From assembly GCA_964428185.1 (NCBI GenBank), contig CAYRXH010000050.1, positions 1 through 17,381 on the forward strand: a DNA stretch of 17,381 nt. The letters are read 5' to 3'. Positions 1-8,355 of this stretch are shown here, in pieces; within the stretch, counting starts at the first letter, position 1; every line of letters begins with the position of its first letter. Under the pieces are notes generated by a model. The model did not search any database. It was not told the origin of the DNA and was given only the letters and a program-made list of their open reading frames with translations. Made by a program: the position numbers and the translations under genes. The stretch comes from CAYMAZ01 sp964428185. Lineage in GTDB: Bacteria > Bacteroidota > Bacteroidia > Bacteroidales > DTU049.

Positions 1-5
1 ATAAT

Positions 6-40
6 AAAAGGCTGTTATCTCAAAACAGCCTTTTTCTTTT
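6..40. terminator. Bidirectional intrinsic terminator
   Basis: A 7-bp perfect stem (GGCTGTT at 10-16 pairing with AACAGCC at 24-30) has a 7-nt loop. It is flanked by A4 on the left and a T5-C-T4 run on the right, so it can work on either strand. On the minus strand it would end the ClC gene whose stop codon is at 91-93. On the plus strand it would end a gene lying to the left of the window. Confidence 0.85.
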
Positions 41-90
41 GTGGCTTCATTCAGTAAAATGAGACTCTCATAAAAGATCTGATTAATTTC

Positions 91-1863
91 TTACTCTTCA
101 GAAAACTCAACAAGTTTTTTCCTATAATAATTAAACACATTTGATCTTGAAACAAATCCAATATAAACACCATTATTGACAACCGGCATATTCCACAGTC
201 CTGAGTTGTTGAATTTTTCCATTACTGTTTCCATGTTATCGCTCAGACTCACAAATTCCTGAGGAATAATCATCAATTCGCTGACAGATACACTATCATA
301 TAAGTCACGGTTAAACATTATATTTCTAATATCATCCAATGTGACTACACCTTTCAGATTTTTGTTTTCATCCAGAACTGGAAAAAAATTACGGTTTGAT
401 TTTGAAATGGCTGCAACAAGATCTCTCAAAGTATGAGTTTCAAGAACTGAAATAAAATTTGTTTCAATAACTTCCCGCACCTGCAAAAGAGTTAAAACTG
501 CTTTGTCCTTATCATGAGTTATAAGTTCTCCTTTCTGAGCAAGTTTCTTTGTATATATTGAATGAGATCTGAAAATATTCACTGTAAGATATGAAACAGT
601 TGAGGTAATGATTAGAGGTATAAATAACTCATAACCCCCTGTTATTTCTGCAATCAGAAAAATTGCTGTCATAGGAGCATGGACAATTCCTGCAATGATA
701 CCGGCCATTCCTACCAATGTAAAGTTGCTTTCACTGATATTTGCTATTGAAAGATGATTTACAACTTTTGAGAACAATGCCCCCGCTATACCTCCCATAA
801 ACAGAGAAGGAGCAAAGACACCACCAATTCCCCCACTTCCGGTTGTTAATGATGTTGCAAATGCCTTGAATATCAATATTAAAAAAAGGTAGAGAACAAA
901 CATCCATAAATCATATCGATATTCATAAAAAAAACTGTTATTGGTCAGTTGAGATACATTTCCAGACAGTATCAGCTTCATAAAAGCATAACCTTCACCA
1001 AAAAGAGGAGGAAAAATGAAAATCAAAATTCCAATAAGCAAAGCAGAAGTTCCCACTCTTTTCAGCGGGGATTTCATTTTCTCGAGAATTCCTTCAACTC
1101 TTTCATTTATAAGTAGAAAATACAGGGAAACCAAGCCACAAAATACACCCAGAGCAAAATACCAGTGAAAATTTGATAAATTAAACGGATCTGAAATGGC
1201 AAAATAGAATTCAATTTTCTTTCCCAGTAAAAAAGTAGAAACGAGAGTTCCTGTAACAGCGCTTGCAACAAGTGGAAGTATCGAATAGGCAGTCATATCA
1301 ATCATCAGAACCTCAATGGCAAAAATGATTCCGGCAATCGGAGCTTTAAAAATTGCAGCCATTGCCCCAGCAACTCCAGCACCAATAAGCAACACCCTGA
1401 ATCTGTAGTTTTGCTTGAATAAAAGAGCAATATTTGACCCAATGGCAGCACCAGTATATAAAATCGGAGCTTCCATCCCTGCGGACCCACCAAATCCAAC
1501 GGTAACTGAACATCCGATCATTGAAGAGTATGTGTTATGCCGCTTTATTCTCCCGTTTTTTCGAGAAATTGCTTGAAGAATTCTTGAAACACCATGACTT
1601 ATATCTTCCTTAACAAAATAACGGACAAACAACCAGGTTATCAGTAATCCAAGTCCGGGCAAAAACAGATACAGAAAATTTTGATTATCTGCAGCTCCTG
1701 AAGAAAGCACAAACACTTCAACGTAATGGACTGCATTTTTTAAAATCACAGCAGCCAAGCCCGACAATATCCCTATTAATATACTTAACCCCAGAACGAC
1801 ATTTTTCTTATGCCGGATGAGACTTTGGGAATAACGAATAAAATTTTCTTTAGCTTTTTTCAT
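91..1863 (-). CDS. ClC-family chloride channel / Cl-/H+ antiporter with C-terminal CBS pair
   Basis: Inner-membrane ClC transporter moving chloride or related anions. The numerous hydrophobic segments and three family signatures are visible. GSAGMEAP carries the gating glutamate (E131 when numbered from the start at 1863). KAPIAGIIFAIEV matches the helix carrying the internal proton glutamate, and GGIGGVFAPSLFMGG is the later chloride-binding loop. The GSGIP motif is degenerate (SHGVS). The last 130 or so residues form two CBS domains, usually nucleotide-binding regulatory modules. The frame is open to an ATG at 1938, but I prefer the ATG at 1863 (590 residues): the sequence MKKAKENFIRYSQSLIRH is a normal ClC N-terminus, and a promoter-like TACTTTTGC lies 5 nt upstream, inside the longer ORF. 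The second glutamate of the usual EE pair is valine (E184, V185), which bears on proton coupling. Transcribed divergently from the M16 operon. Family assignment is firm; ion specificity is not known. Confidence 0.93.
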   Translation of the reverse strand: MKKAKENFIRYSQSLIRHKKNVVLGLSILIGILSGLAAVILKNAVHYVEVFVLSSGAADNQNFLYLFLPGLGLLITWLFVRYFVKEDISHGVSRILQAISRKNGRIKRHNTYSSMIGCSVTVGFGGSAGMEAPILYTGAAIGSNIALLFKQNYRFRVLLIGAGVAGAMAAIFKAPIAGIIFAIEVLMIDMTAYSILPLVASAVTGTLVSTFLLGKKIEFYFAISDPFNLSNFHWYFALGVFCGLVSLYFLLINERVEGILEKMKSPLKRVGTSALLIGILIFIFPPLFGEGYAFMKLILSGNVSQLTNNSFFYEYRYDLWMFVLYLFLILIFKAFATSLTTGSGGIGGVFAPSLFMGGIAGALFSKVVNHLSIANISESNFTLVGMAGIIAGIVHAPMTAIFLIAEITGGYELFIPLIITSTVSYLTVNIFRSHSIYTKKLAQKGELITHDKDKAVLTLLQVREVIETNFISVLETHTLRDLVAAISKSNRNFFPVLDENKNLKGVVTLDDIRNIMFNRDLYDSVSVSELMIIPQEFVSLSDNMETVMEKFNNSGLWNMPVVNNGVYIGFVSRSNVFNYYRKKLVEFSEE

Positions 1864-1868
1864 CGAAG

Positions 1869-1877
1869 GCAAAAGTA
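1869..1877 (-). promoter_or_regulatory. Bacteroidota-type -7 box upstream of the ClC gene
   Basis: Reading the minus strand, TACTTTTGC matches the Bacteroidota primary-sigma -7 consensus TAnnTTTGC. It ends 5 nt before the ATG at 1863, so a transcript starting at the usual distance would have almost no leader. I did not find a clear -33 element. This supports the shorter ClC start, though a separate promoter further upstream cannot be excluded. Confidence 0.5.
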
Positions 1878-1981
1878 AAACAAATGTAAATATTAAAAAA
1901 TTCATCTGCATTTTTTTTATTTTTCCATTGAATTTCAAAATATTACAAAAACAGACTTAAAAAATTCTTAACTAATAATTA

Positions 1982-1990
1982 TATCTTTGC
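1982..1990 (+). promoter_or_regulatory. -7 box for the M16 peptidase operon
   Basis: TATCTTTGC matches TAnnTTTGC exactly and ends 16 nt before the GTG start at 2007, predicting a leader of about 10 nt. The same 16-nt spacing is seen at ffh and at the DUF218 gene. No Shine-Dalgarno sequence is evident, as is usual in this phylum. Confidence 0.7.
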
Positions 1991-2006
1991 AAAAATTTAG
2001 TTTCAG

Positions 2007-3254
2007 GTGAATATTGATTTTTCCAGACATGTTTTATCAAACGGGCTTCGACTTATTTTCCATAAGGATATTTCTACTCCTTTTGCTGTCATCAATATGC
2101 TGTATGATGTGGGCGCAAGGGATGAGGATCCGGAAAGAACAGGATTTGCTCATTTGTTTGAACATCTGATGTTCGGTGGATCAATTAATATAGGTTCTTT
2201 TGATACACCTCTTCAGAAAGCCGGCGGAGAAAGCAACGCTTTTACAACAAATGATATCACTAATTATTATATCACTGTTCCTGCCGACAATATTGAAACT
2301 GCTCTCTGGCTTGAATCAGACAGAATGCTGCAGTTAGACTTTTCACCAAAATTACTGGATGTACAGCGAAAAGTTGTCATTGAGGAATTCCATCAGCGTT
2401 ATCTCAACCAGCCCTATGGTGATATTTCATTACTGTTCAGGCCATTATGCTACAAAGTTCATCCATATCAATGGGCAACCATTGGCAAGGACATATCTCA
2501 CATTGAAGGCGCCACACTGCATGATGTGAAAGAGTTTTTTTACAAACATTACAATCCTTCAAATGCGGTGCTTGTTATTGCAGGAAATTTTGACGAAGAT
2601 TATATTGTTGAGCTTTCAGAAAAATGGTTTGGAAATATCAGGAGACCTCATTCATATAAACGGTCACTTCCACAGGAACCAATTCAGACCGAAGCACGAA
2701 GACTTGAAGTGGAGCGGGGTGTACCTCAGGACACAATGCTGATTTCCTTTCCAATGTGTAACAGATATCACAGAGACTACTATACTTATGATTTTCTTAC
2801 TGATATTCTGTCTCAGGGGCAAAGTGCAAGGCTCACTCAAACCCTGGTTAAGCAAAATCAACTTTTTTCAGACATTGAGGCATATATCAGCGGTAGTCTT
2901 GATGAAGGTCAGCTCATTATCCGTGGTGATCTTCTGCCCGAAACTTCATTTGACAAGGCCGAACAGGCAATTTTAGAACAACTGGAGATTTTAAAAACCA
3001 ATCCTGTTCCCGAGAATGAAATGGAAAAGATCATGAATCAGATTGAAACTTCTCATGTTTTTCAACACATCCGTATCCTTAATAAAGCAATTAACCTTGC
3101 TGCATATGAGATGTTGGGAGATGCTGATATGATCAATCATGAAGATGAAAAATACAAAAATATTACTGCATCAGATATTATCAGAGTTTCCAGGCAAACT
3201 TTCGCCCATGAAAAATCATCTACACTTTTATATAAATCCACACAACAGAAATAA
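2007..3254 (+). CDS. M16 family zinc metallopeptidase, catalytic subunit
   Basis: A 415-residue pitrilysin-fold (M16B-like) peptidase. The inverted zinc motif HXXEH is present as HLFEH (H49, E52, H53), and the third ligand is expected in VVIEEF (E126/E127), about 75 residues later as in the family. The C-terminal half contains the SARL segment (R275) but lacks the tyrosine of the substrate-binding R/Y pair: the equivalent positions are L286/S288. Many bacterial M16B enzymes are heterodimers in which one subunit supplies zinc and the other the R/Y pair, so this is most likely the zinc-bearing half, with the product of the next gene 14 nt downstream as partner. Starts with GTG, supported by the promoter box 16 nt upstream and by MNIDFSRHVLSNGLRL, a typical M16 N-terminus. 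No signal peptide is visible, so it is probably cytoplasmic. The substrate is unknown. Confidence 0.93.
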   Translation: MNIDFSRHVLSNGLRLIFHKDISTPFAVINMLYDVGARDEDPERTGFAHLFEHLMFGGSINIGSFDTPLQKAGGESNAFTTNDITNYYITVPADNIETALWLESDRMLQLDFSPKLLDVQRKVVIEEFHQRYLNQPYGDISLLFRPLCYKVHPYQWATIGKDISHIEGATLHDVKEFFYKHYNPSNAVLVIAGNFDEDYIVELSEKWFGNIRRPHSYKRSLPQEPIQTEARRLEVERGVPQDTMLISFPMCNRYHRDYYTYDFLTDILSQGQSARLTQTLVKQNQLFSDIEAYISGSLDEGQLIIRGDLLPETSFDKAEQAILEQLEILKTNPVPENEMEKIMNQIETSHVFQHIRILNKAINLAAYEMLGDADMINHEDEKYKNITASDIIRVSRQTFAHEKSSTLLYKSTQQK

Positions 3255-3268
3255 CAGTTGACAACATC

Positions 3269-4579
3269 ATGGAACTCAACAGAACCATACAGCCCGAAAT
3301 AAAAACGGATTTCAAGTTTGAATTGCTGAAACATGATAGATTTCAATTTTCAAACGGTTGTACACTCTACAATTTTCCCTATGATGTGTTGCCTGTCTGC
3401 AAAATTGATTTCTTTTTTCCTGCCGGCAAAAAGCATCAGAAACGTCCTTTACAGGCTCATTATACAGGTAAAATGCTTTTTGAAGGTACTTCAGCAAAAA
3501 CTCAAGAACAAATTGCTGCTGAAATTGATTTCATGGGGGCATCTTTAAATTCTGTTGTGAATGAAGATTATACCCACATCACTTCACTGGCTCTCAACAG
3601 ACAAATTCCGGAAATTCTGACACTGATACACCATCTGCTTACTGATTCCCTTTTCCCTGAAGAACAACTTCGCATACTTACGGAAAATGACAAACAGGAA
3701 TTTCTTGTAAACAATGAACGGGTTCAGTATATTGCACGCAGAAATCTTTTTCAGACCATGTTTACAGAATCACATCCCTTCGGAAAACATGCTGTCGCCT
3801 ATGATTATGAAACCATTTCATCTTCCGAACTTCGTGATTTTTTCGATCATTACTATGATATGAGCCGTTGTATCATTGTATGGACAGGTACAATGTCATC
3901 TAAACATTTTCATATCCTTGAACAACTTTTCGGAAATCTCTCACTTTCACCAAACAATGAAAGTGCGACAGTTGAAGTGAACATCCCTAACATCAATGCA
4001 TCAAGAATCAATGAAGTAAAACAAGGTGCATCTCAATCAGCCATCATGATAGGCAGGATATTTCCATGCATAACAGAGCCAGATCATTATCCTCTCAATT
4101 TTGTAAGCACGATTCTTGGAGGTTATTTCGGCTCACGTTTGATGAAAAACATCCGGGAAGAAAAGGGATATACCTATGGTATCGGTTCGACAATTATTCC
4201 CTATCAGGATCTTTCGGTTTTTATGATAGGATCACAGGTTAAGGCTGAATATACTGAAGAAGCAGTGACTGAAATAAATAGGGAAATTCTTCGTTTACAA
4301 TCGGAACCTGTTCCTGAAAAAGAACTGGAACTTGTCAGGAATTATTTATACGGCACCCTCATGCAGAATCTTGACGGACCTTTTGCTCAGTCTAAGTTTC
4401 ACTCTCTTGCTCTTAAGCAAGGAATTGTCCCTGAAATATTACTAAAAAACATAATTGATTCTATTAAACAAACTGATAAAAATACAATCTTACAGCTAAG
4501 CAACACATATTTTAATATTAAACAACTATTTTATTCAGTCGCTGGACAACCAAATTTAGAAGCACGATGCAGAAACTGA
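3269..4579 (+). CDS. M16 family peptidase-like protein, non-catalytic (R/Y) subunit
   Basis: A 436-residue M16-fold protein. Where the zinc motif should be, the sequence is HYTGK (residues 64-68), so the catalytic E and the second H are missing and it should not bind zinc. It keeps the C-terminal signature GSRLMKNIREEKGYTYGIGS, with R290 and Y301/Y303 as the candidate substrate-binding pair that the upstream protein lacks. This complementary arrangement matches known bacterial M16B heterodimers and the alpha/beta subunits of mitochondrial processing peptidase. It follows the catalytic subunit by 14 nt and its last 13 bases overlap the start of the secreted T9SS protein gene, so all three are very likely cotranscribed. 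No signal peptide. Family and partner role are well supported; the biological substrate is not indicated. Confidence 0.92.
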   Translation: MELNRTIQPEIKTDFKFELLKHDRFQFSNGCTLYNFPYDVLPVCKIDFFFPAGKKHQKRPLQAHYTGKMLFEGTSAKTQEQIAAEIDFMGASLNSVVNEDYTHITSLALNRQIPEILTLIHHLLTDSLFPEEQLRILTENDKQEFLVNNERVQYIARRNLFQTMFTESHPFGKHAVAYDYETISSSELRDFFDHYYDMSRCIIVWTGTMSSKHFHILEQLFGNLSLSPNNESATVEVNIPNINASRINEVKQGASQSAIMIGRIFPCITEPDHYPLNFVSTILGGYFGSRLMKNIREEKGYTYGIGSTIIPYQDLSVFMIGSQVKAEYTEEAVTEINREILRLQSEPVPEKELELVRNYLYGTLMQNLDGPFAQSKFHSLALKQGIVPEILLKNIIDSIKQTDKNTILQLSNTYFNIKQLFYSVAGQPNLEARCRN

Positions 4580-7500
4580 TTTTTATTTTTTTATTTGTCA
4601 TCAATATCATTCCGGCATATTCAACTCATTACATGGGGGGAGAAATTACGTGGCAGTGTCTCCCCAACGGAAATTACAGGTTTATTATGAAGCTATACAG
4701 GGAATGTTACACAACTGCGGGAGGCAGTGCCGTAACATTTGCAAACACAGAAACCATGAACACTACTGTTCCTGGGCTTACAAGCATTACAATGACGAGA
4801 ATATCTCTCACTGACATTAGTCCTCAGTGTAACACAAACCCTCTGTTTACTCCTAAAATATATTGTCCGGGAATGGCAAACGGAGCCGCAAATATGGGAG
4901 CTGTTCAGGAAAACATTTACACTTCAGATGCAGCCTATCCAAACGGAGTTACTCTTAATGGAGTTCCTCCACCTCAGGGCTGGATGTTTTACCACGCCAG
5001 TTGTTGCCGGAATCCTTGTACAAACATTATTAATGCAAGTTCTCTTGGCTGGAGACTCAGAGCGGTGATGTACTCATATAATGGTCAAAACGCCAATCCC
5101 TGCTATGACAACAGTCCTGTATTTGCTGAAAAGCCAAGTACAGTTATCTGTACTGGATATCCATTTACTTATAATCACAATGCCTACGACCCTGACCTTG
5201 ATTCGCTGGTTTATGATTGGGCTCAGCCATTGCTTGATAACGGAAGTCCAATTGTTGCTTATAATGCAGGCTATTCTTACACCGTTCCACTTCCCGGGCC
5301 AAGTATGAATCCAAACAATGTACCGGCAAGTGTGGATCCCAACACAGGAGAAATTTCATTTACTTCATACACTCAGGGGGCATTTGTTACTGTAGTAAAA
5401 GTGTCAACATACAGATGCGGACAACTTATTGCTGAGATTTTCAGGGAAATTCAGGTCGTTCTTTTGGCATGCGGGAACAACAACCCTCCGCATGTTGATC
5501 CACCTTTTCAGGATCCTGTGACAATGCTTTACACCTTATATACAGATACAGTTTACGCCGGTGAACTGGTCACATTCTCGATAACGGGCACCGACTTTGA
5601 ACTGATGCCCGATGGCACAACCCCCCAGACATTGAGAATTGAAGCATCGGGGGGGCAGTTCGGGGCAGGATATACAAATCCGGGTGCAGGGTGTCTCTAC
5701 CCTCCCTGTGCCACACTCAATCCGCCCCCACCTGTTATTGCTCAATTTGGTGTAATCACAAATTTTTCATGGCAAACATCATGCGAGCATATTGCAACAG
5801 ATGCAGGCTGTGGTGTCATGACAAACACATATACATTTCTTATAAAAGTAATGGATGACTTCTGTCCGGCCCCTGCAATCAAATTCAATACTATCACTAT
5901 TGTTATTCTTGCAATCCCTCCCATTGATCCACCACAGCCCAGGTGTGTTGAAACACTTGCAAACGGTGATGTTCAGATTACATGGGTGCCACCAGATGAT
6001 CCCGATTCTACTTTTAACAGCTACCATATTTACTACACTCCAAATATCGGATTCCCTTTCCAGGTTGTTGACAGTGTCTTTAATTACTACCAGACATACT
6101 GGGTTCATCCGGGAGCTAACGGAAATAACCAACAGGGTTATTATTATGTAAAAACCCGTTCTGGTTGCTTTGGAAAATATTGGTCAGCAACAACATCAGA
6201 TACCATCAGCAACATCCTTCTTGATGAGACAAACAACGGAACAGGAGTTGTCCAATTGAACTGGAATGCTGTAAAAGATCCGATAATTGCAACAAATTCA
6301 CCTTGGTATCTCATTTACAGAGATCCGGGTACAGGAACATTTGAACTTATTGATTCCACACTCAACCTTTTCTATAATGATACTGTCACCTTCTGCAATG
6401 CAGATGTAAGGTATCAAATCTGGCAGGCCGATTCATCAGGCTGTCATTCAAAATCCAATATTGACGGAGATAATTTTTCAGACTTCACCCCTCCTGACAT
6501 TCCTGTGATGGATTTTGCAACTGTTGATCTGGCAAGTCAGGAAGCATATTTGGAATGGCAGGCGAGTTCTGCTCTCGATGTAACAGGATATATTATTTAT
6601 CGGTTTACTGGTGTCTGGACTCCAATAGATACAGTTCCTGATTTGTTTTATCAGGATTTTACGGGAAATCCGGCGATTAATTCTGAATCCTACCGTGTGG
6701 CTGCACTGGACAGTTGCGGAAACACCAGTCCCATGAGCTCAGAACACAAAACAATTTTCCTTAGCACAACCAAAGACATTTGTGATGATGAAATTACTCT
6801 GAACTGGACTCCATATATAAACCTTCTTGCCAGTCTTGCCTCTTATGAAATATATGTGAGCGAAAACGCAGGCCCCTATTCTCTGCTGGGAACTACAGCA
6901 CCAGGAACAACAACCTATGTTCATAACGGACTCACTGATAGCACTGAATATTGCTTCTACATCAGAGCCATCAATGATGATGGGACCAAAACCCCACAAT
7001 CAAATTACAGATGTGAACTGGCCATAAAACCATTTCAGCCTCAGTTTGCTTATATTCGCTACGTGACTGTCGTCGATAACAGTTATATTGAAATTGCAAT
7101 GTACACCGATACAACAGCAAAAGTTGCCGAATATAAAATTGAAAAATCTGAAAACGGAGGAACCAACTTCTTCCAGATAGCCACCATGCCTCCCTCAACT
7201 GACCCCTTTCGCTATCATAACGACTACCAGGTCAATGTTGAAGAACATGTCTATTCTTACAGATTTATCGTACAGGATAGTTGCGGACTTGATGTTATTA
7301 ATTCAAATATGGCTTCTTCCATACTTCTTATTGGAGAACAGGGAAATGAACTTTTTACAAATCTTATAAATTGGAATGAATATGAGGGCTGGCCAAGCGG
7401 TGCCGACTTTTATGATGTGTACAGAGGCACCGATAATCCCTTGGTTGCTGAAAATATTGCTCAGGTCCCTGCAGGGATAGGCTCATATTTTGATGCCTTT

Positions 7501-7896
7501 CCGGATGATGTGATCATGAGTGAAGGAAAAATCAGTTACTATGTGGAAGCAAACGAAAACCCTGGAAATCCCTATGGCTTTTCTGAAAAAAGCACATCCA
7601 ACATCGTGTTTATTCCCCAACCACCAAGAATTTATGTGCCAAATGCCTTCACACCCGAAGGGCTGAATCCGGTCTTTCAACCATTCCTAATATTTATTGA
7701 TGAAGACAATTACTTTTTTGCTGTTTATGATCGCTGGGGAAAAGAAATTTTCAGCACAACTGACACACAGGAAGGCTGGAATGGAAAATATGAAGGTGAA
7801 TATGTAAAAATGGGCACCTATGTGTATGTTATTAAAGCCCGGTTTGCTGACGGAAACCTTTTTGAGAAAAGAGGTATTGTTAATGTAATCAGATAA
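4567..7896 (+). CDS. Secreted multidomain protein with type B T9SS sorting domain (gliding motility-associated C-terminal, CHU_C)
   Basis: An 1109-residue exported protein. A Sec signal peptide (MQKLIFIFLFVINIIPAYS) is probably cleaved before THYMGGEITW. The first 300 or so mature residues form a cysteine-rich module (HASCCRNPC, YRECY, and others) of a kind seen at the N-terminus of large Bacteroidota surface proteins. From about residue 455 to 1015 there are roughly six fibronectin type III-like repeats, starting near 455, 556, 640, 724, 820 and 918, each with a conserved W near the start and a Y-x-I/V-Y strand. The last 90 residues (PNAFTPEG, YDRWGKEIF, GWNGKYEG, GTYVYVIKA) are the CHU_C / type B sorting domain that directs export through the T9SS and retention on the cell surface. 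The ATG lies inside the end of the upstream M16 gene, suggesting translational coupling. An adhesin or matrix role is plausible, but no catalytic domain is visible and the function is unproven. Confidence 0.92.
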   Translation: MQKLIFIFLFVINIIPAYSTHYMGGEITWQCLPNGNYRFIMKLYRECYTTAGGSAVTFANTETMNTTVPGLTSITMTRISLTDISPQCNTNPLFTPKIYCPGMANGAANMGAVQENIYTSDAAYPNGVTLNGVPPPQGWMFYHASCCRNPCTNIINASSLGWRLRAVMYSYNGQNANPCYDNSPVFAEKPSTVICTGYPFTYNHNAYDPDLDSLVYDWAQPLLDNGSPIVAYNAGYSYTVPLPGPSMNPNNVPASVDPNTGEISFTSYTQGAFVTVVKVSTYRCGQLIAEIFREIQVVLLACGNNNPPHVDPPFQDPVTMLYTLYTDTVYAGELVTFSITGTDFELMPDGTTPQTLRIEASGGQFGAGYTNPGAGCLYPPCATLNPPPPVIAQFGVITNFSWQTSCEHIATDAGCGVMTNTYTFLIKVMDDFCPAPAIKFNTITIVILAIPPIDPPQPRCVETLANGDVQITWVPPDDPDSTFNSYHIYYTPNIGFPFQVVDSVFNYYQTYWVHPGANGNNQQGYYYVKTRSGCFGKYWSATTSDTISNILLDETNNGTGVVQLNWNAVKDPIIATNSPWYLIYRDPGTGTFELIDSTLNLFYNDTVTFCNADVRYQIWQADSSGCHSKSNIDGDNFSDFTPPDIPVMDFATVDLASQEAYLEWQASSALDVTGYIIYRFTGVWTPIDTVPDLFYQDFTGNPAINSESYRVAALDSCGNTSPMSSEHKTIFLSTTKDICDDEITLNWTPYINLLASLASYEIYVSENAGPYSLLGTTAPGTTTYVHNGLTDSTEYCFYIRAINDDGTKTPQSNYRCELAIKPFQPQFAYIRYVTVVDNSYIEIAMYTDTTAKVAEYKIEKSENGGTNFFQIATMPPSTDPFRYHNDYQVNVEEHVYSYRFIVQDSCGLDVINSNMASSILLIGEQGNELFTNLINWNEYEGWPSGADFYDVYRGTDNPLVAENIAQVPAGIGSYFDAFPDDVIMSEGKISYYVEANENPGNPYGFSEKSTSNIVFIPQPPRIYVPNAFTPEGLNPVFQPFLIFIDEDNYFFAVYDRWGKEIFSTTDTQEGWNGKYEGEYVKMGTYVYVIKARFADGNLFEKRGIVNVIR

Positions 7897-7907
7897 TCCG
7901 TTTACTA

Positions 7908-7946
7908 TAAAAAAAAAAAGGCTATCAAATTGATAGCCTTTTTTTT
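7908..7946 (+). terminator. Intrinsic terminator after the M16/T9SS-B operon
   Basis: A perfect stem (GGCTATC at 7920-7926 with GATAGCC at 7932-7938, extendable by two A-T pairs) is preceded by a run of As and followed by T8. It begins 11 nt after the stop codon of the T9SS-B gene. The A-run on the left means it could also stop transcription arriving on the minus strand, from the glutathione peroxidase remnant. Confidence 0.92.
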
Positions 7947-7947
7947 A

Positions 7948-8313
7948 TTATTTCTCAATCCATTGGATGCTTTCTTCATCCATGGGAAATGTGCGTGGGC
8001 TGATTGATTTGACAAAATTTCACTCTTCATCTATGAGAAATTTTTGGAAATTCCATTGAACTTCACCACTCCACACTCCATTCTTCTCTGTATCAGTTAA
8101 CCACTGATACAGAGGATGAATATCATCACCTTTGACTGATATTTTTGCCATCATAAGAAAAGTGACACCATAATTTGCCTGACAAAACTCAACAATTGCA
8201 TCATTGGTTCTGGGTTCCTAATTGAAAAAATTAATTGCAGGAAAGCCAATAATTACAAAATTATTTAGAAAAATTCCTGATAGACTTTTAGAACAGTGGT
8301 CAAACTCATTCAT
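7948..8313 (-). pseudogene. Decayed glutathione peroxidase (GPx) gene
   Basis: Reading the minus strand in one frame up to the stop at 7948-7950 gives a nearly complete GPx C-terminal half: FVIIGFPA, then EPRTNDAIVEFC, YGVTFLMMAKISVKGDDIHP, LYQWLTD, VQWNFQKFLIDEE, NFVKSISPRTFPMDEESIQW. These match the conserved GPx blocks, including the WNF segment with the catalytic tryptophan. Two in-frame stops break it. TAG at 8218-8220 sits where GPx has the Q of NQEPG, and TGA at 8020-8022 sits where it has the G of DEEGN. The conserved NQFG is changed to INFF. The N-terminal half with the catalytic Cys/Sec and its NxASKCG context is missing. An in-frame ATG at 8311-8313 begins MNEFDHCSK, possibly the old start next to a deletion, but homology is secure only for 7948-8259. 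Intact GPx proteins are about 160-180 residues, so this cannot be functional. It abuts the ffh promoter. Confidence 0.88.
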
Positions 8314-8330
8314 TTTTCATGAAAAACCTC

Positions 8331-8339
8331 TAAATTTGC
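8331..8339 (+). promoter_or_regulatory. -7 box for ffh
   Basis: TAAATTTGC fits TAnnTTTGC and ends 16 nt before the ATG at 8356, followed by an A/T-rich leader. The position fixes the ffh start and shows that the truncated 5' end of the GPx remnant lies directly against this promoter. Confidence 0.7.
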
Positions 8340-8355
8340 AAAAAATTTTTCATTT

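Noticed and set aside
60..70. Palindrome TGAGACTCTCA next to the ClC stop.
   Set aside because: The arms meet around a single base, so it cannot form a hairpin, and the real terminator lies just beside it at 6-40.
1864..1938. N-terminal extension of the ClC protein (25 residues, hydrophobic).
   Set aside because: It is encoded by the A/T-rich region containing the promoter-like box, is not expected in ClC family members, and the downstream ATG gives a standard N-terminus.
5779..6132. A 117-codon minus-strand ORF inside the T9SS-B gene.
   Set aside because: It is antisense to a continuous, repeat-structured coding region with a clear signal peptide and sorting domain; no promoter box or recognisable domain supports it.
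8020..8022. TGA in the glutathione peroxidase remnant as selenocysteine.
   Set aside because: In GPx selenoproteins the Sec is in the N-terminal NxASxUG motif, which is missing here. This TGA lies in the C-terminal DEEGN region, there is a second in-frame stop (TAG), and no selenocysteine machinery is visible.
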